Source: Tectiglobus sp965224045
Lineage (GTDB): Bacteria > Pseudomonadota > Alphaproteobacteria > Rhizobiales > Hyphomicrobiaceae
Length of the DNA stretch: 64,000 nt
Assembly: GCA_965224045.1 (NCBI GenBank)
Contig: CBDCYD010000015.1
Coordinates: forward strand, 682,001-746,000
Direction of reading: 5' to 3'
Shown: positions 27,252-34,642 of the stretch, piece by piece
Layout: each line of letters opens with the position of its first letter
Position numbering within the stretch: position 1 is the stretch's first letter
Position numbers and translations under genes: made by a program
The notes under the pieces: generated by a model
The model's input: the letters and a program-made list of their open reading frames with translations, nothing else
The model's database searches: none
What the model was told of the DNA's origin: nothing

Positions 27252-27656
27252 CTACGCGCCCTTCGCTGGCGGTCTGCCTGCAAGTTCGACCAGCGGCGTG
27301 AAGCCGCCATAGATTAGCCGTGTGCCGTCGAACGGCATCGGATTCTTTTCAGGGTCCATGCGCGGGTCGGCGGTTGACGGATTGTTCATCCAGCCGGTCA
27401 TCTTCGCATAGGCTGCATCACGCGTCGTCTTGTCGGGCCATTCGATCCAGGAGAAAACGACCGTCTCGTCGTCCTTGGCTTGCACGGCCTTGCGAAAATC
27501 CGTGACCTTGCCATCGCGCACATCGTCAGCCCAGCACTCGATCACGCGCGTTGCGCCAAGGTCGATGAACACGGCGTCGCCCAGCTTGGCGTGGTCAATG
27601 AATTTCTGTTTATTCGCGCTCGGAACGGCGATTACGAAACCGTCGACGTAACTCAT
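27252..27656 (-). CDS. DUF1428 family protein
   Basis: A 134-residue cytoplasmic protein with the DUF1428 pattern: MSYVDGFVIAVPSANK at the start, then GATRVIECWADDVRDGKVTDF, and a C-terminal PFDGTRLIYGGFTPLVEL. The family has a ferredoxin-like (dimeric alpha/beta barrel) fold and no assigned function; members are often near stress or antibiotic-response genes. It is convergent with the CHAT gene and divergent from the DUF4863 gene. Length is normal. Confidence 0.85.
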   Translation of the reverse strand: MSYVDGFVIAVPSANKQKFIDHAKLGDAVFIDLGATRVIECWADDVRDGKVTDFRKAVQAKDDETVVFSWIEWPDKTTRDAAYAKMTGWMNNPSTADPRMDPEKNPMPFDGTRLIYGGFTPLVELAGRPPAKGA

Positions 27657-27843
27657 TGGGTTGCTCCTTCAGTTTCCTTTGAGCACCGCTTCAAGTGCGG
27701 CGAGGGGAAAACGCCCATGTGTTGCCCGTCAGCCGCCGGCAAGTGATTGCAGCCGGCATTCAAAGGTGCTGGCATCGCTGCCGACGGCAAAGTAACTTGA
27801 ATTGTGGCGGGTTCACGTTCGAAGCAGAGGCGAGGACGGACTG

Positions 27844-28311
27844 ATGAAGGTCGAAGACCTCAAGCAATTGATTGCACCGGTTGTCGATGAAATAGCCAAA
27901 GGGCCGGTAGACGCGGACTTGGAGAAGAGGTTGAACGGCAAGTTTCCTGCGGGAGGCAGGGAGTTCAGCGCGCTCCAGGCAGCCTGCCATGAAGCAATCT
28001 CAGACGGCTGGATGTGTGCTCAGGGCGGCGAAGGTCGCCGGTTCGGTCGCGTCATCGAAGCTGCGCCTGAGACCAAGAACCTGAGTGTCGACGTCGTCCA
28101 GCTCAGGGATATCGCCGGGCCTCACCACCGCCATCCAACGGGTGAAATTTGTATGGTGATGCCTGATACGGAGGGCGCGACATTTGACGGTCAGGGGGCC
28201 GGCTGGTGCGTCAACGAACCAGGCTCCGCCCATCGTCCGACAGCGCGCAACGGCCAAGTCCTGATCCTCTATCTTCTCCCCGGTGGTGAGATCGAGTTCA
28301 CGGGCAGGTAG
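27844..28311 (+). CDS. DUF4863 / 4-hydroxylaminobenzoate lyase-like cupin protein
   Basis: A 155-residue protein with a small helical N-terminus and a cupin-like core (GPHHRHPTGEICMVMPDTEGA, then GWCVNEPGSAHRPTARNG). The His pair and Glu in HHRHPTGEIC and the later SAHRP look like metal ligands. The pattern recalls DUF4863, the family of the nitroaromatic enzyme PnbB, but that assignment is from memory. The ATG at 27844 has GAGGA upstream and is preferred over the earlier open codons. There is no nitroaromatic catabolic cluster around it, so the natural substrate is open. Confidence 0.6.
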   Translation: MKVEDLKQLIAPVVDEIAKGPVDADLEKRLNGKFPAGGREFSALQAACHEAISDGWMCAQGGEGRRFGRVIEAAPETKNLSVDVVQLRDIAGPHHRHPTGEICMVMPDTEGATFDGQGAGWCVNEPGSAHRPTARNGQVLILYLLPGGEIEFTGR

Positions 28312-28670
28312 TTGTCGGGCGCTGCCGGAGCACAGGGCGGCACCGCCGCCTTCCACGTGCCGCAAAACTCATCCGGAACATGGCACTGCAAAGCTGCTCC
28401 GCGGTCTCGAACAACGAGGGTTCGCGTCAGAACAGTGCTTGCTGGAGTGCTCGCTGGGCCGACGACGCGTGCCGTGAGGCGCGGGCAACCAAGATCGCAG
28501 TTTGTATTAAAGAAGTAGCCTCGCGTCCTCTTCAGATGACCAGGCTTCAGTGCACCGCGCAGGCGTCTCGGAGGACGCCGGTTCAAATGCGGTTTCGGGC
28601 CGCGCCCGATTCTGCAGTAGATGCGAAGTGCTGTTGCGCTGTGCAGATGCGGTATACCCTGGGCCAGGCG
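28312..28670. other. Intergenic region, no feature recognised
   Basis: These 359 bases lie between convergent genes. Short open frames overlap on both strands without family-like content. A stretch around 28575-28600 ending in GGTTCAAAT resembles the T-arm end of a tRNA, but no cloverleaf could be built. Confidence 0.5.
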
Positions 28671-29849
28671 CTACTGGCGCGGTGCGCGTGTGCCGGTTTC
28701 GCGGTAGCCACTGCCGGTGCCAGCAGCACCACCGTAATAGAAACCGCGGTCACGTTGGCCGGACAAACCCGGGTCCGAGAGGTTCGGGCGCGCACTGGTT
28801 GCCGGCCGGGCGTTGGTGCGGTCGTTGGCGATCTGCTGGCCGAGCGGGCGCACGAGTTCACCGTTGGCGCAGGTGCGCTGCGGACCGGTGTCGAGGAAGG
28901 GAAGAACGTCGGTCGGTTCGGAACGTAACGAGCGGCCAAACTTCTGGCGCCAGTTGGCGACCATGCCGTCGGCCGTCGAGCGAATGCCGTCGTCGGCGCC
29001 GCAGAAGATCTTCTGATGGATGTCCTCGATCCAGATGCGGTCTTCGCGCGGCGCGTTTTCCAGCGCCAGCGTTATCAGCGAGAGCGCACGAATGGGATTG
29101 TGCTTGGTGTATTTGCCGCGCCAGTCAAGGTCGGCAAGAAAGGCCTGCGCACCCGGATGACCGCGCATCGACAAAACGCTCAGCCAATGCAGCGCGGTGT
29201 CCTTGTCGCGCCGGATGCCCTCGCCGGTGAGCTGCAGTTTCGCCAGTTCGAACTGGGCGTCCTCGTCGCTGTAAAGGCGGGAGAAGGTGGCGGCGTGCTG
29301 GAAGTATTCAACGGCGCGCTCGGGATTGGAGTACAGGCCGATCTCGGGCAGGCCGTCGCGAATGTAGCGGCCAAGCCTCGTCAGGGCTCTGACGAACGTC
29401 GGCGCCCTGCGGTAGTCCGCCGGGTCGGTGTCGGCGTTTTCGTCGATGAAACTGTGGAGCAGGCGGAACGCCTTGGGATGATCGGTAATAGCGCTGCTGT
29501 TGTCGGCGTAAACGCGGGCCAGGAAATACTTGGCCGGGAAAACCTTGTGGGAGACGGCGAATTCCAGCGCCGGTATCGCGATTTGCAGATTGCCGGTTCG
29601 CCAGGCCGCGACACCCTGTTCCAGGGCCGCCCGCGGCGTCTTGAACGTGACCTCGGCGACTGCCGGCGAAGCAATTGCCAACAACCAAACCGCGAGTGCA
29701 CCGTGAAGTGCACCGGTAATGCCGCCCCGGCAAAGCCCTCTCGATAAGCGTGTCGCTTTCAACTTTCGCCTTTCCGCCCGCTCGAATCGCCGCATCTTGG
29801 CCTGATTCCGAGCCAGCTCCGTTCCGTACAGTCCTGCCGCCGCATTCAC
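28671..29849 (-). CDS. Exported Sel1-like repeat protein
   Basis: A 392-residue protein. A long basic N-terminus precedes a hydrophobic leader (ITGALHGALAVWLLAIASPAVAE), so the true start may be an internal Met nearer the leader. About six degenerate Sel1/TPR-type helical repeats follow, for example AALEQGVAAWRTGNLQIAIPALEFA, KAFRLLHSFIDENADTDPADY and DTALHWLSVLSMRGHPGAQ. The C-terminus is Gly/Arg-rich and disordered. Sel1 proteins act as periplasmic adaptors; rhizobial ExoR, a regulator of the ExoS/ChvI system, has this architecture, but similarity to ExoR itself cannot be judged here. Confidence 0.65.
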   Translation of the reverse strand: MNAAAGLYGTELARNQAKMRRFERAERRKLKATRLSRGLCRGGITGALHGALAVWLLAIASPAVAEVTFKTPRAALEQGVAAWRTGNLQIAIPALEFAVSHKVFPAKYFLARVYADNSSAITDHPKAFRLLHSFIDENADTDPADYRRAPTFVRALTRLGRYIRDGLPEIGLYSNPERAVEYFQHAATFSRLYSDEDAQFELAKLQLTGEGIRRDKDTALHWLSVLSMRGHPGAQAFLADLDWRGKYTKHNPIRALSLITLALENAPREDRIWIEDIHQKIFCGADDGIRSTADGMVANWRQKFGRSLRSEPTDVLPFLDTGPQRTCANGELVRPLGQQIANDRTNARPATSARPNLSDPGLSGQRDRGFYYGGAAGTGSGYRETGTRAPRQ

Positions 29850-30471
29850 CCTGTATCAGGCACCTTTTCCGGCCGGTGCCCTTGTTCTTTCACGCGATCA
29901 ATCATGCCGTCCGATCATGCCATTGATCTGACCATCGATCTGGCATTGCCGATCAGCCGTTGTCTGCAGCCCCGAGGCCCGGCACCACTCCCAGGACCAA
30001 GGCCGCCATGCGCAGCCGCGCATTGCCGACCATCCGTAGGCACCGCAGCGCCGGCGTAGAGCTTTAAAGTCTCGTCCGCAGCGTTCGGCGTCCGAAATTC
30101 CGTGCCTTTCACTTCCTCCCACTTTGTGGCTCAAAAGAGGCATGCAGGCTCGCATTCGTTGCGCGTTCGCAACAACTTAGCCAATTACAACATATCGCTA
30201 ACAGGTGCTTTGCAATGCGGTCATCATCGGACATGGTTGCTGTCACCGGGCGATACGGGCTGATACGGGTTGCACAGGGCACGCATTCGGCCGTTTCGCG
30301 GAAACACAAAGGCAAGCGTGTCAAGACCGTGATCGAGACACTTTGTGTCAACATCAGCAGGCTAGCATCGGGCGTGGCATTCACTTTGATCGCGCGGCGA
30401 CGTAGATTTTTTGCACTGAAAGCCCAGATTTGCGGCTCACTGGCAAAATGCCGTCAGGGACTATTTTGAAT
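29850..30471. other. Long intergenic region with a small inverted repeat
   Basis: A 622-base gap between divergent genes. It contains a perfect 6-bp inverted repeat GTTGCG/CGCAAC with a 4-base loop (30158-30173) and a patch of GATC-rich near-repeats at 29900-29960. Short open frames (for example 30215-30469 plus) have no family-like content. The promoters of both neighbours must be here. Confidence 0.5.
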
Positions 30472-31719
30472 ATGGAAGACGTTAGCGCGCAGCGCCGCTC
30501 CCAACGTGAAGATGTCAGCCTGTCGTGGCAGGCGCCGCGCGGCCTCCTCGGGCTATCGCTGAGCAATCTGGTGCTACGGATCTTAACGCTCGGGATCTAT
30601 CACTTCTGGGCCAAGACGGAGGTGCGCAAGCGCATCTGGTCCGCAGTGCGGATCAACGGCGAACCGCTGACCTACACCGGCCGCGGCTATGAGTTGTTTC
30701 TCGGATTCATGATCGTATTCGGTGCACTGCTGCTACCGGTCCTGCTGCTCGCCGTAGCAACGGCCCTGCTGCGCCCGCCGACCTCGATGTTCTACAACGC
30801 CACCAATCTGTTGAGCCTGATCCTGTCGGTCGGCTTCACGTTCCTGGTCGGGATCGCGATCTACAGGGCGCAGCGATACCGCCTGGCGCGAACGCGGTGG
30901 CGCGGTGTGCGCGGCTCGCTCGAAGGCAGCCCGATGCAATACGCCTGGACCTATTCCTGGACACTGCTGTTGGTGCCGCTGACGCTCGGCTGGATCCTGC
31001 CGTGGCGGCGCACCAAACTGCAATCCCTAATCTCCAACAACCTGCACTTCGGCGACCGGCCGTTTCGATTCGATGCCGACTTCAGACCGCTGCTCGGCCC
31101 GTTCGCGGTGACCTGGTTCAGCGCCGTCGCGATCTACCTCGCGATCGTCGGCGGGCCGTTGGCCTATGTGATGTTGAAGGCGGGCGGCTCGCTGGAGCCC
31201 GGAGCGATGCAGCGCATAACGGCCGAAGATCTTTCTGTCATTGCCGTTGCGGTGGTTGCCGCGACGTTCCTTTACGGACTTGCGAGTTCCTGGTACCGGG
31301 CGCGTGCCATCAATCATTTCGCCAACCACACCCACTATGAATGCGCCCGTTTCAGCGGTGAACTCACCGCCTGGAAACTGATCTGGCTGACCGTGACCAA
31401 CTGGCTGATCCTGCTGAGCGGTGTCGCGTTGCTGGCCGTGGTCTGCGTGGCGGTAGCGCTGCCGTTCGCCAACTTCGACAACCCGAGGGCACCCGAGAAT
31501 GCGGTCATCATTTCGACGCTGCCGGGGCTCATTCCGTTGGTCGTGATTGTCGGCATCACTATGTTTTCGCCAATCGTACAGGCGCGTAGCGCCGGCCTGA
31601 TCGTGCGTCATCTGGCACTCACCGGCAGTGCGCCGATCGCCGAGATCGCACAGTCTGCGGGTGCCGACCAACGCTATGGTGAGGGACTGGCGGAGGCTTT
31701 CGACGTTGACGCCTTCTGA
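30472..31719 (+). CDS. YjgN/DUF898 family membrane protein
   Basis: A 415-residue multi-spanning inner-membrane protein. The DUF898 pattern is clear: LSNLVLRILTLGIYHFWAKTEVRKRIW near the N-terminus, repeated later as LLVPLTLGWILPWRRTKLQ, each followed by two hydrophobic helices. The role of the family is unknown. Start choice is between ATG 30448 and ATG 30472; the second has GGGA upstream and is used. The stop overlaps the start of the M48 protease gene, and DUF898 plus M48 peptidase is a recurring pair, so the two probably work together at the membrane. Confidence 0.85.
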   Translation: MEDVSAQRRSQREDVSLSWQAPRGLLGLSLSNLVLRILTLGIYHFWAKTEVRKRIWSAVRINGEPLTYTGRGYELFLGFMIVFGALLLPVLLLAVATALLRPPTSMFYNATNLLSLILSVGFTFLVGIAIYRAQRYRLARTRWRGVRGSLEGSPMQYAWTYSWTLLLVPLTLGWILPWRRTKLQSLISNNLHFGDRPFRFDADFRPLLGPFAVTWFSAVAIYLAIVGGPLAYVMLKAGGSLEPGAMQRITAEDLSVIAVAVVAATFLYGLASSWYRARAINHFANHTHYECARFSGELTAWKLIWLTVTNWLILLSGVALLAVVCVAVALPFANFDNPRAPENAVIISTLPGLIPLVVIVGITMFSPIVQARSAGLIVRHLALTGSAPIAEIAQSAGADQRYGEGLAEAFDVDAF

Positions 31720-32833
31720 TACATCTACATCGCGGAGCTGGCCGGGCAAGTTTTCCGACGGCAAGACGGCGCGCGGCTGGCCGTGCCGGGTGAGGCTCGA
31801 CGAGCGCGGCATCATCATCGCGCGCGACGAAGGTGCAGCGCTGGTCTGGCCCTACGGGGCGCTGCGCACGCCACACCCGCTGTCGCGCGGCGCACAGGAC
31901 GCCGTCATCACCTACACCTATATGCCCGAGGCGCAGCTCTTCGTCGGCGATGCTGCGTTCGTTGCCGAGCTCGGGCGCGCTGCGCCGCAACTCACGACGC
32001 GAGCGCATCGCTGGCGATGGGCAACACCGCTGATCGCTGCCGCGGCGCTCGTTCTTGCCGGGTTCGCCGTGGTCTGGGCGCTCGAATTGCGGCCGGCACG
32101 GGCGATTGCCGGTCTGCTGCCGGAGCAATCGCGTCAGGCGGTCGGACGCAATGTCGTCACTAGCCTGGCAGCACGTCACACGGCCTGTGAGGCCAAGGCC
32201 GGGCGGGCGGCGCTCGATGCGCTGATGGCACGGCTGCTTGCCGGCGTCGCACGGCCGGACTACTTCAAGATCACAGTGCTCCGATGGGGCGTCGTAAACG
32301 CGTTTGCAGCACCGGGCGGGCAGATGGTGCTGACTAGCGGACTCATTCGCGCGGCGCGCTCACCGGAAGAGGTTGCCGGCGTTCTCGCGCACGAGATCGG
32401 CCACGGCGTGGAACTGCATCCGGAGACCGGGCTGGTGCGCGCCGTCGGGCTATCCGCGCTGGTTGAGCTGTTGACCGGCGGGTCATCCGGGACGCTGTCC
32501 AACATCGGTGCCCTTGTCTTACGCAACAGCTACGTGCGCGGCGATGAGCGCGCGGCGGACTACCAGGCACTGGCGCTGCTGCGCCAGGCGGGCATTGCGC
32601 AATCGGGACTCGCAGACTTCTTCGAGCGAATCGGACGGCGCGCCGGAGGCAAGCACACCTCCGGCGACGCGTCGCAAAGACGGCCGCGCGCATTCGGCGC
32701 GTTCGATCTTCTGCGCACCCATCCTTATCCCGAAGAGCGCGCCGAAATGGTGCGGAAGTCTGCCAGTTATGCGACGAGGCCGGCGCTGACGTCGACGCAA
32801 TGGCGGGCCCTCAAGGCGATCTGCTCGAAATAG
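31706..32833 (+). CDS. M48-family zinc metallopeptidase, membrane-anchored
   Basis: A 375-residue protein. An N-terminal beta-rich domain of about 85 residues precedes one membrane helix (ATPLIAAAALVLAGFAVVWAL) and then the peptidase domain. The zinc motif HEIGH is at about residues 229-233 (VLAHEIGHGVEL), with the third ligand expected in GDERAADYQAL. This is the HtpX/Oma1-like M48 type, usually in membrane or envelope protein turnover. No ATG lies near the overlap with DUF898 except one 10 codons earlier; a TTG at 31706 with GGAGG 9 bases upstream is chosen. It overlaps the DUF898 stop by 14 bases, implying coupled translation. Confidence 0.85.
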   Translation: MTPSDTSTSRSWPGKFSDGKTARGWPCRVRLDERGIIIARDEGAALVWPYGALRTPHPLSRGAQDAVITYTYMPEAQLFVGDAAFVAELGRAAPQLTTRAHRWRWATPLIAAAALVLAGFAVVWALELRPARAIAGLLPEQSRQAVGRNVVTSLAARHTACEAKAGRAALDALMARLLAGVARPDYFKITVLRWGVVNAFAAPGGQMVLTSGLIRAARSPEEVAGVLAHEIGHGVELHPETGLVRAVGLSALVELLTGGSSGTLSNIGALVLRNSYVRGDERAADYQALALLRQAGIAQSGLADFFERIGRRAGGKHTSGDASQRRPRAFGAFDLLRTHPYPEERAEMVRKSASYATRPALTSTQWRALKAICSK

Positions 32834-33024
32834 GCCTTTGGGAAAGCAATATTACTGTTGCGCATGCAGTGTTTTGCCGCTTTGCGGTTTCACTCTCTCC
32901 CGATCGCACCGCCAATCTCCGGCTTTTGACATCAATTTGTCATGCTTCCATCGTTCGGCGACCAGATTTGCGTGCACGATGAACTTGCGATGAATGAGGC
33001 ATCCGACGCCGAAGGGAGAGGCGC

Positions 33025-33723
33025 ATGGGACATCTGGCGCGCAAGCTCTTGCTCGCAACGGTCGTGATGGGAGGCGCGCTATACGTGGCGGCACCGTTTT
33101 GGACGGCATGGTCAATCCGTGAGGCGGTCAAGGGTGGCGACGTGGCGCTGCTCCAACAGAAAATCGTGTGGCCGAGCGTCCGCCAGAGCCTGCGCGCTTC
33201 GATCGTGCAACACGCCCAGTTGCTGCCAGCCGCCGTGCAGGCCGGCCAGCAGATCAAGCCGACGTTGTGGCAACGGATCAAGTTCATGTTCGGTGAGAGC
33301 ATGCTCGATCGCTTCATGGACCGCTACATAACCGCCGCCGGACTGCCGAACCTCTATCGCTTGAAGCATGGCTACCGCACGCGCGTGCAAGGGCTGCCCG
33401 ATGAACACGCCTTGCCGTTCGCCGAACGCGCCGGTTTGTTTCTCAAGCGCATCAAGCGTGCCGAATTTGTGTCGCTCGGTCATGTCGAAATCGAGGTCCA
33501 GGACCGCGACCAGCCCGAGCGCCGGATTGTCGGTACGCTCAATCTGATCGGCGTCGAATGGAAACTGACCAAAATCACCGTGAGGTCGGTGCCGATTCGC
33601 GACAACGATGCCGACTTTGCTGCCGCCTCGACCGTTGGCGGTGGCCAAGACGAAGAGGCCCGCCTTTACGCGGACGACGTCAAGAACCGCCGTCTCAACC
33701 GCCCCTCCGGCCGCGGCATCTGA
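33025..33723 (+). CDS. DUF2939 family protein
   Basis: A 232-residue protein with an N-terminal signal or anchor (KLLLATVVMGGALYVAAPFWTAW) and the DUF2939 pattern directly after it: SIREAVKGGDVALLQQKIVWPSVRQSLRASI. The C-terminal half has a beta-rich segment (EFVSLGHVEIEVQDRDQPERRIVGTL) that looks like a domain added in many family members. A GGGAGAGG site precedes the ATG. Function is unknown. It follows the M48 gene by 191 bases on the same strand. Confidence 0.8.
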   Translation: MGHLARKLLLATVVMGGALYVAAPFWTAWSIREAVKGGDVALLQQKIVWPSVRQSLRASIVQHAQLLPAAVQAGQQIKPTLWQRIKFMFGESMLDRFMDRYITAAGLPNLYRLKHGYRTRVQGLPDEHALPFAERAGLFLKRIKRAEFVSLGHVEIEVQDRDQPERRIVGTLNLIGVEWKLTKITVRSVPIRDNDADFAAASTVGGGQDEEARLYADDVKNRRLNRPSGRGI

Positions 33724-33927
33724 CCGGCGCCAGGGGCGTTCACACTCAATCCTTCGCTAAACGTTCGTTCGTTTCCTGCGCCCCGCCCGCAGCCACAAAC
33801 CCTGCAACCGGTTTTTTGCACGCGCCGAACATCGCCCTGCCGGCACAGCGCCAAGTTGAGGCTCGCCTGGGTCCCGTCCAGCGACGGGATGATGCTGCGG
33901 GTTTCGGCCGGGCGCCGTCCTGCGTGC

Positions 33928-34575
33928 TTAGTCTTGCGACGCCATGTTCTCGGCGACCAGGTCTGCGACGGCCTGTTCGTTCTCGCCTCCCATGGCCCGC
34001 AGGCCGCAGACGACGCCTTCGCGATCCGGAAGCGAGCGGTTCTGGCTCATCTTGAGCTTGCCATCGAGCCTGGTGATCGTGATCTTGACGCCGACGATGC
34101 CGCGCAACATGGCATCCGAAAACTGGGCCGGTGCATCCGCAAGTTGCCACGGCTCGGCACGTCCTGCTTCCTGTTGATCGCTCAGCTCGGCGACGTGGGC
34201 CTTGAGCCACGCCGGATCCGTCATCACCTCAACGCGCCCGTAGGCGTGGACGGCAGCATAGTTCCAGGTCGGGACGACCTTGCCGGCTTCGGCCTTGGAA
34301 GGGTACCAGCCGGGACGGATGTAGGCGTCAGGGCCCGAAAAAATCAGCAAGGCCTCGCCGCCGTCCTCGAACATGCGCCAATGCCCGTTTGCCCGCCCGA
34401 GATGCGCTTCGATCGTGCCCATTTCTGCGGCGTCAGGCTTGAGCACGGTCGGCAGGTGGGTTGCGACAAGGCCCTCTTCAGCCGAATGGCCGACAAGCGT
34501 GGCGAACGGGTTGGCGCGCATCAGGGCGTGGCATTCGCCGACATCGCCAAGCGCAAAATGATCCGGGACGTACAT
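33928..34575 (-). CDS. PaiB-like FMN-binding protein (first copy)
   Basis: A 215-residue protein of the PaiB/FMN-binding split-barrel family, named negative transcriptional regulators after Bacillus PaiB although most members are probably flavin-binding enzymes. Family segments are MYVPDHFA at the start, ATHLPTVLKP, GHLGRANGHWRMF-like sequence, SGPDAYIRPGWYPSK, VPTWNYAAVHAYG and MLRGIVGVKITITRLDGKLKMSQNR near the end. A second, more diverged copy is at 45839-46471. It lies just after valS but is not obviously related to it. Confidence 0.85.
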   Translation of the reverse strand: MYVPDHFALGDVGECHALMRANPFATLVGHSAEEGLVATHLPTVLKPDAAEMGTIEAHLGRANGHWRMFEDGGEALLIFSGPDAYIRPGWYPSKAEAGKVVPTWNYAAVHAYGRVEVMTDPAWLKAHVAELSDQQEAGRAEPWQLADAPAQFSDAMLRGIVGVKITITRLDGKLKMSQNRSLPDREGVVCGLRAMGGENEQAVADLVAENMASQD

Positions 34576-34642
34576 GGTCTTTCCTCGTGTTTGCTGTCAT
34601 GGCCGCAAGGCCATGCGCGGATGACCATGCAGCAGAGTCTTG

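Noticed and set aside
28560..28630. tRNA-like sequence with GGTTCAAAT
   Set aside because: Only a T-arm-like piece could be found; no acceptor or anticodon stem pairs with it.
30215..30469. 84-codon open frame before the DUF898 gene
   Set aside because: No start signal, no family-like sequence, and it runs into the leader of the next gene.
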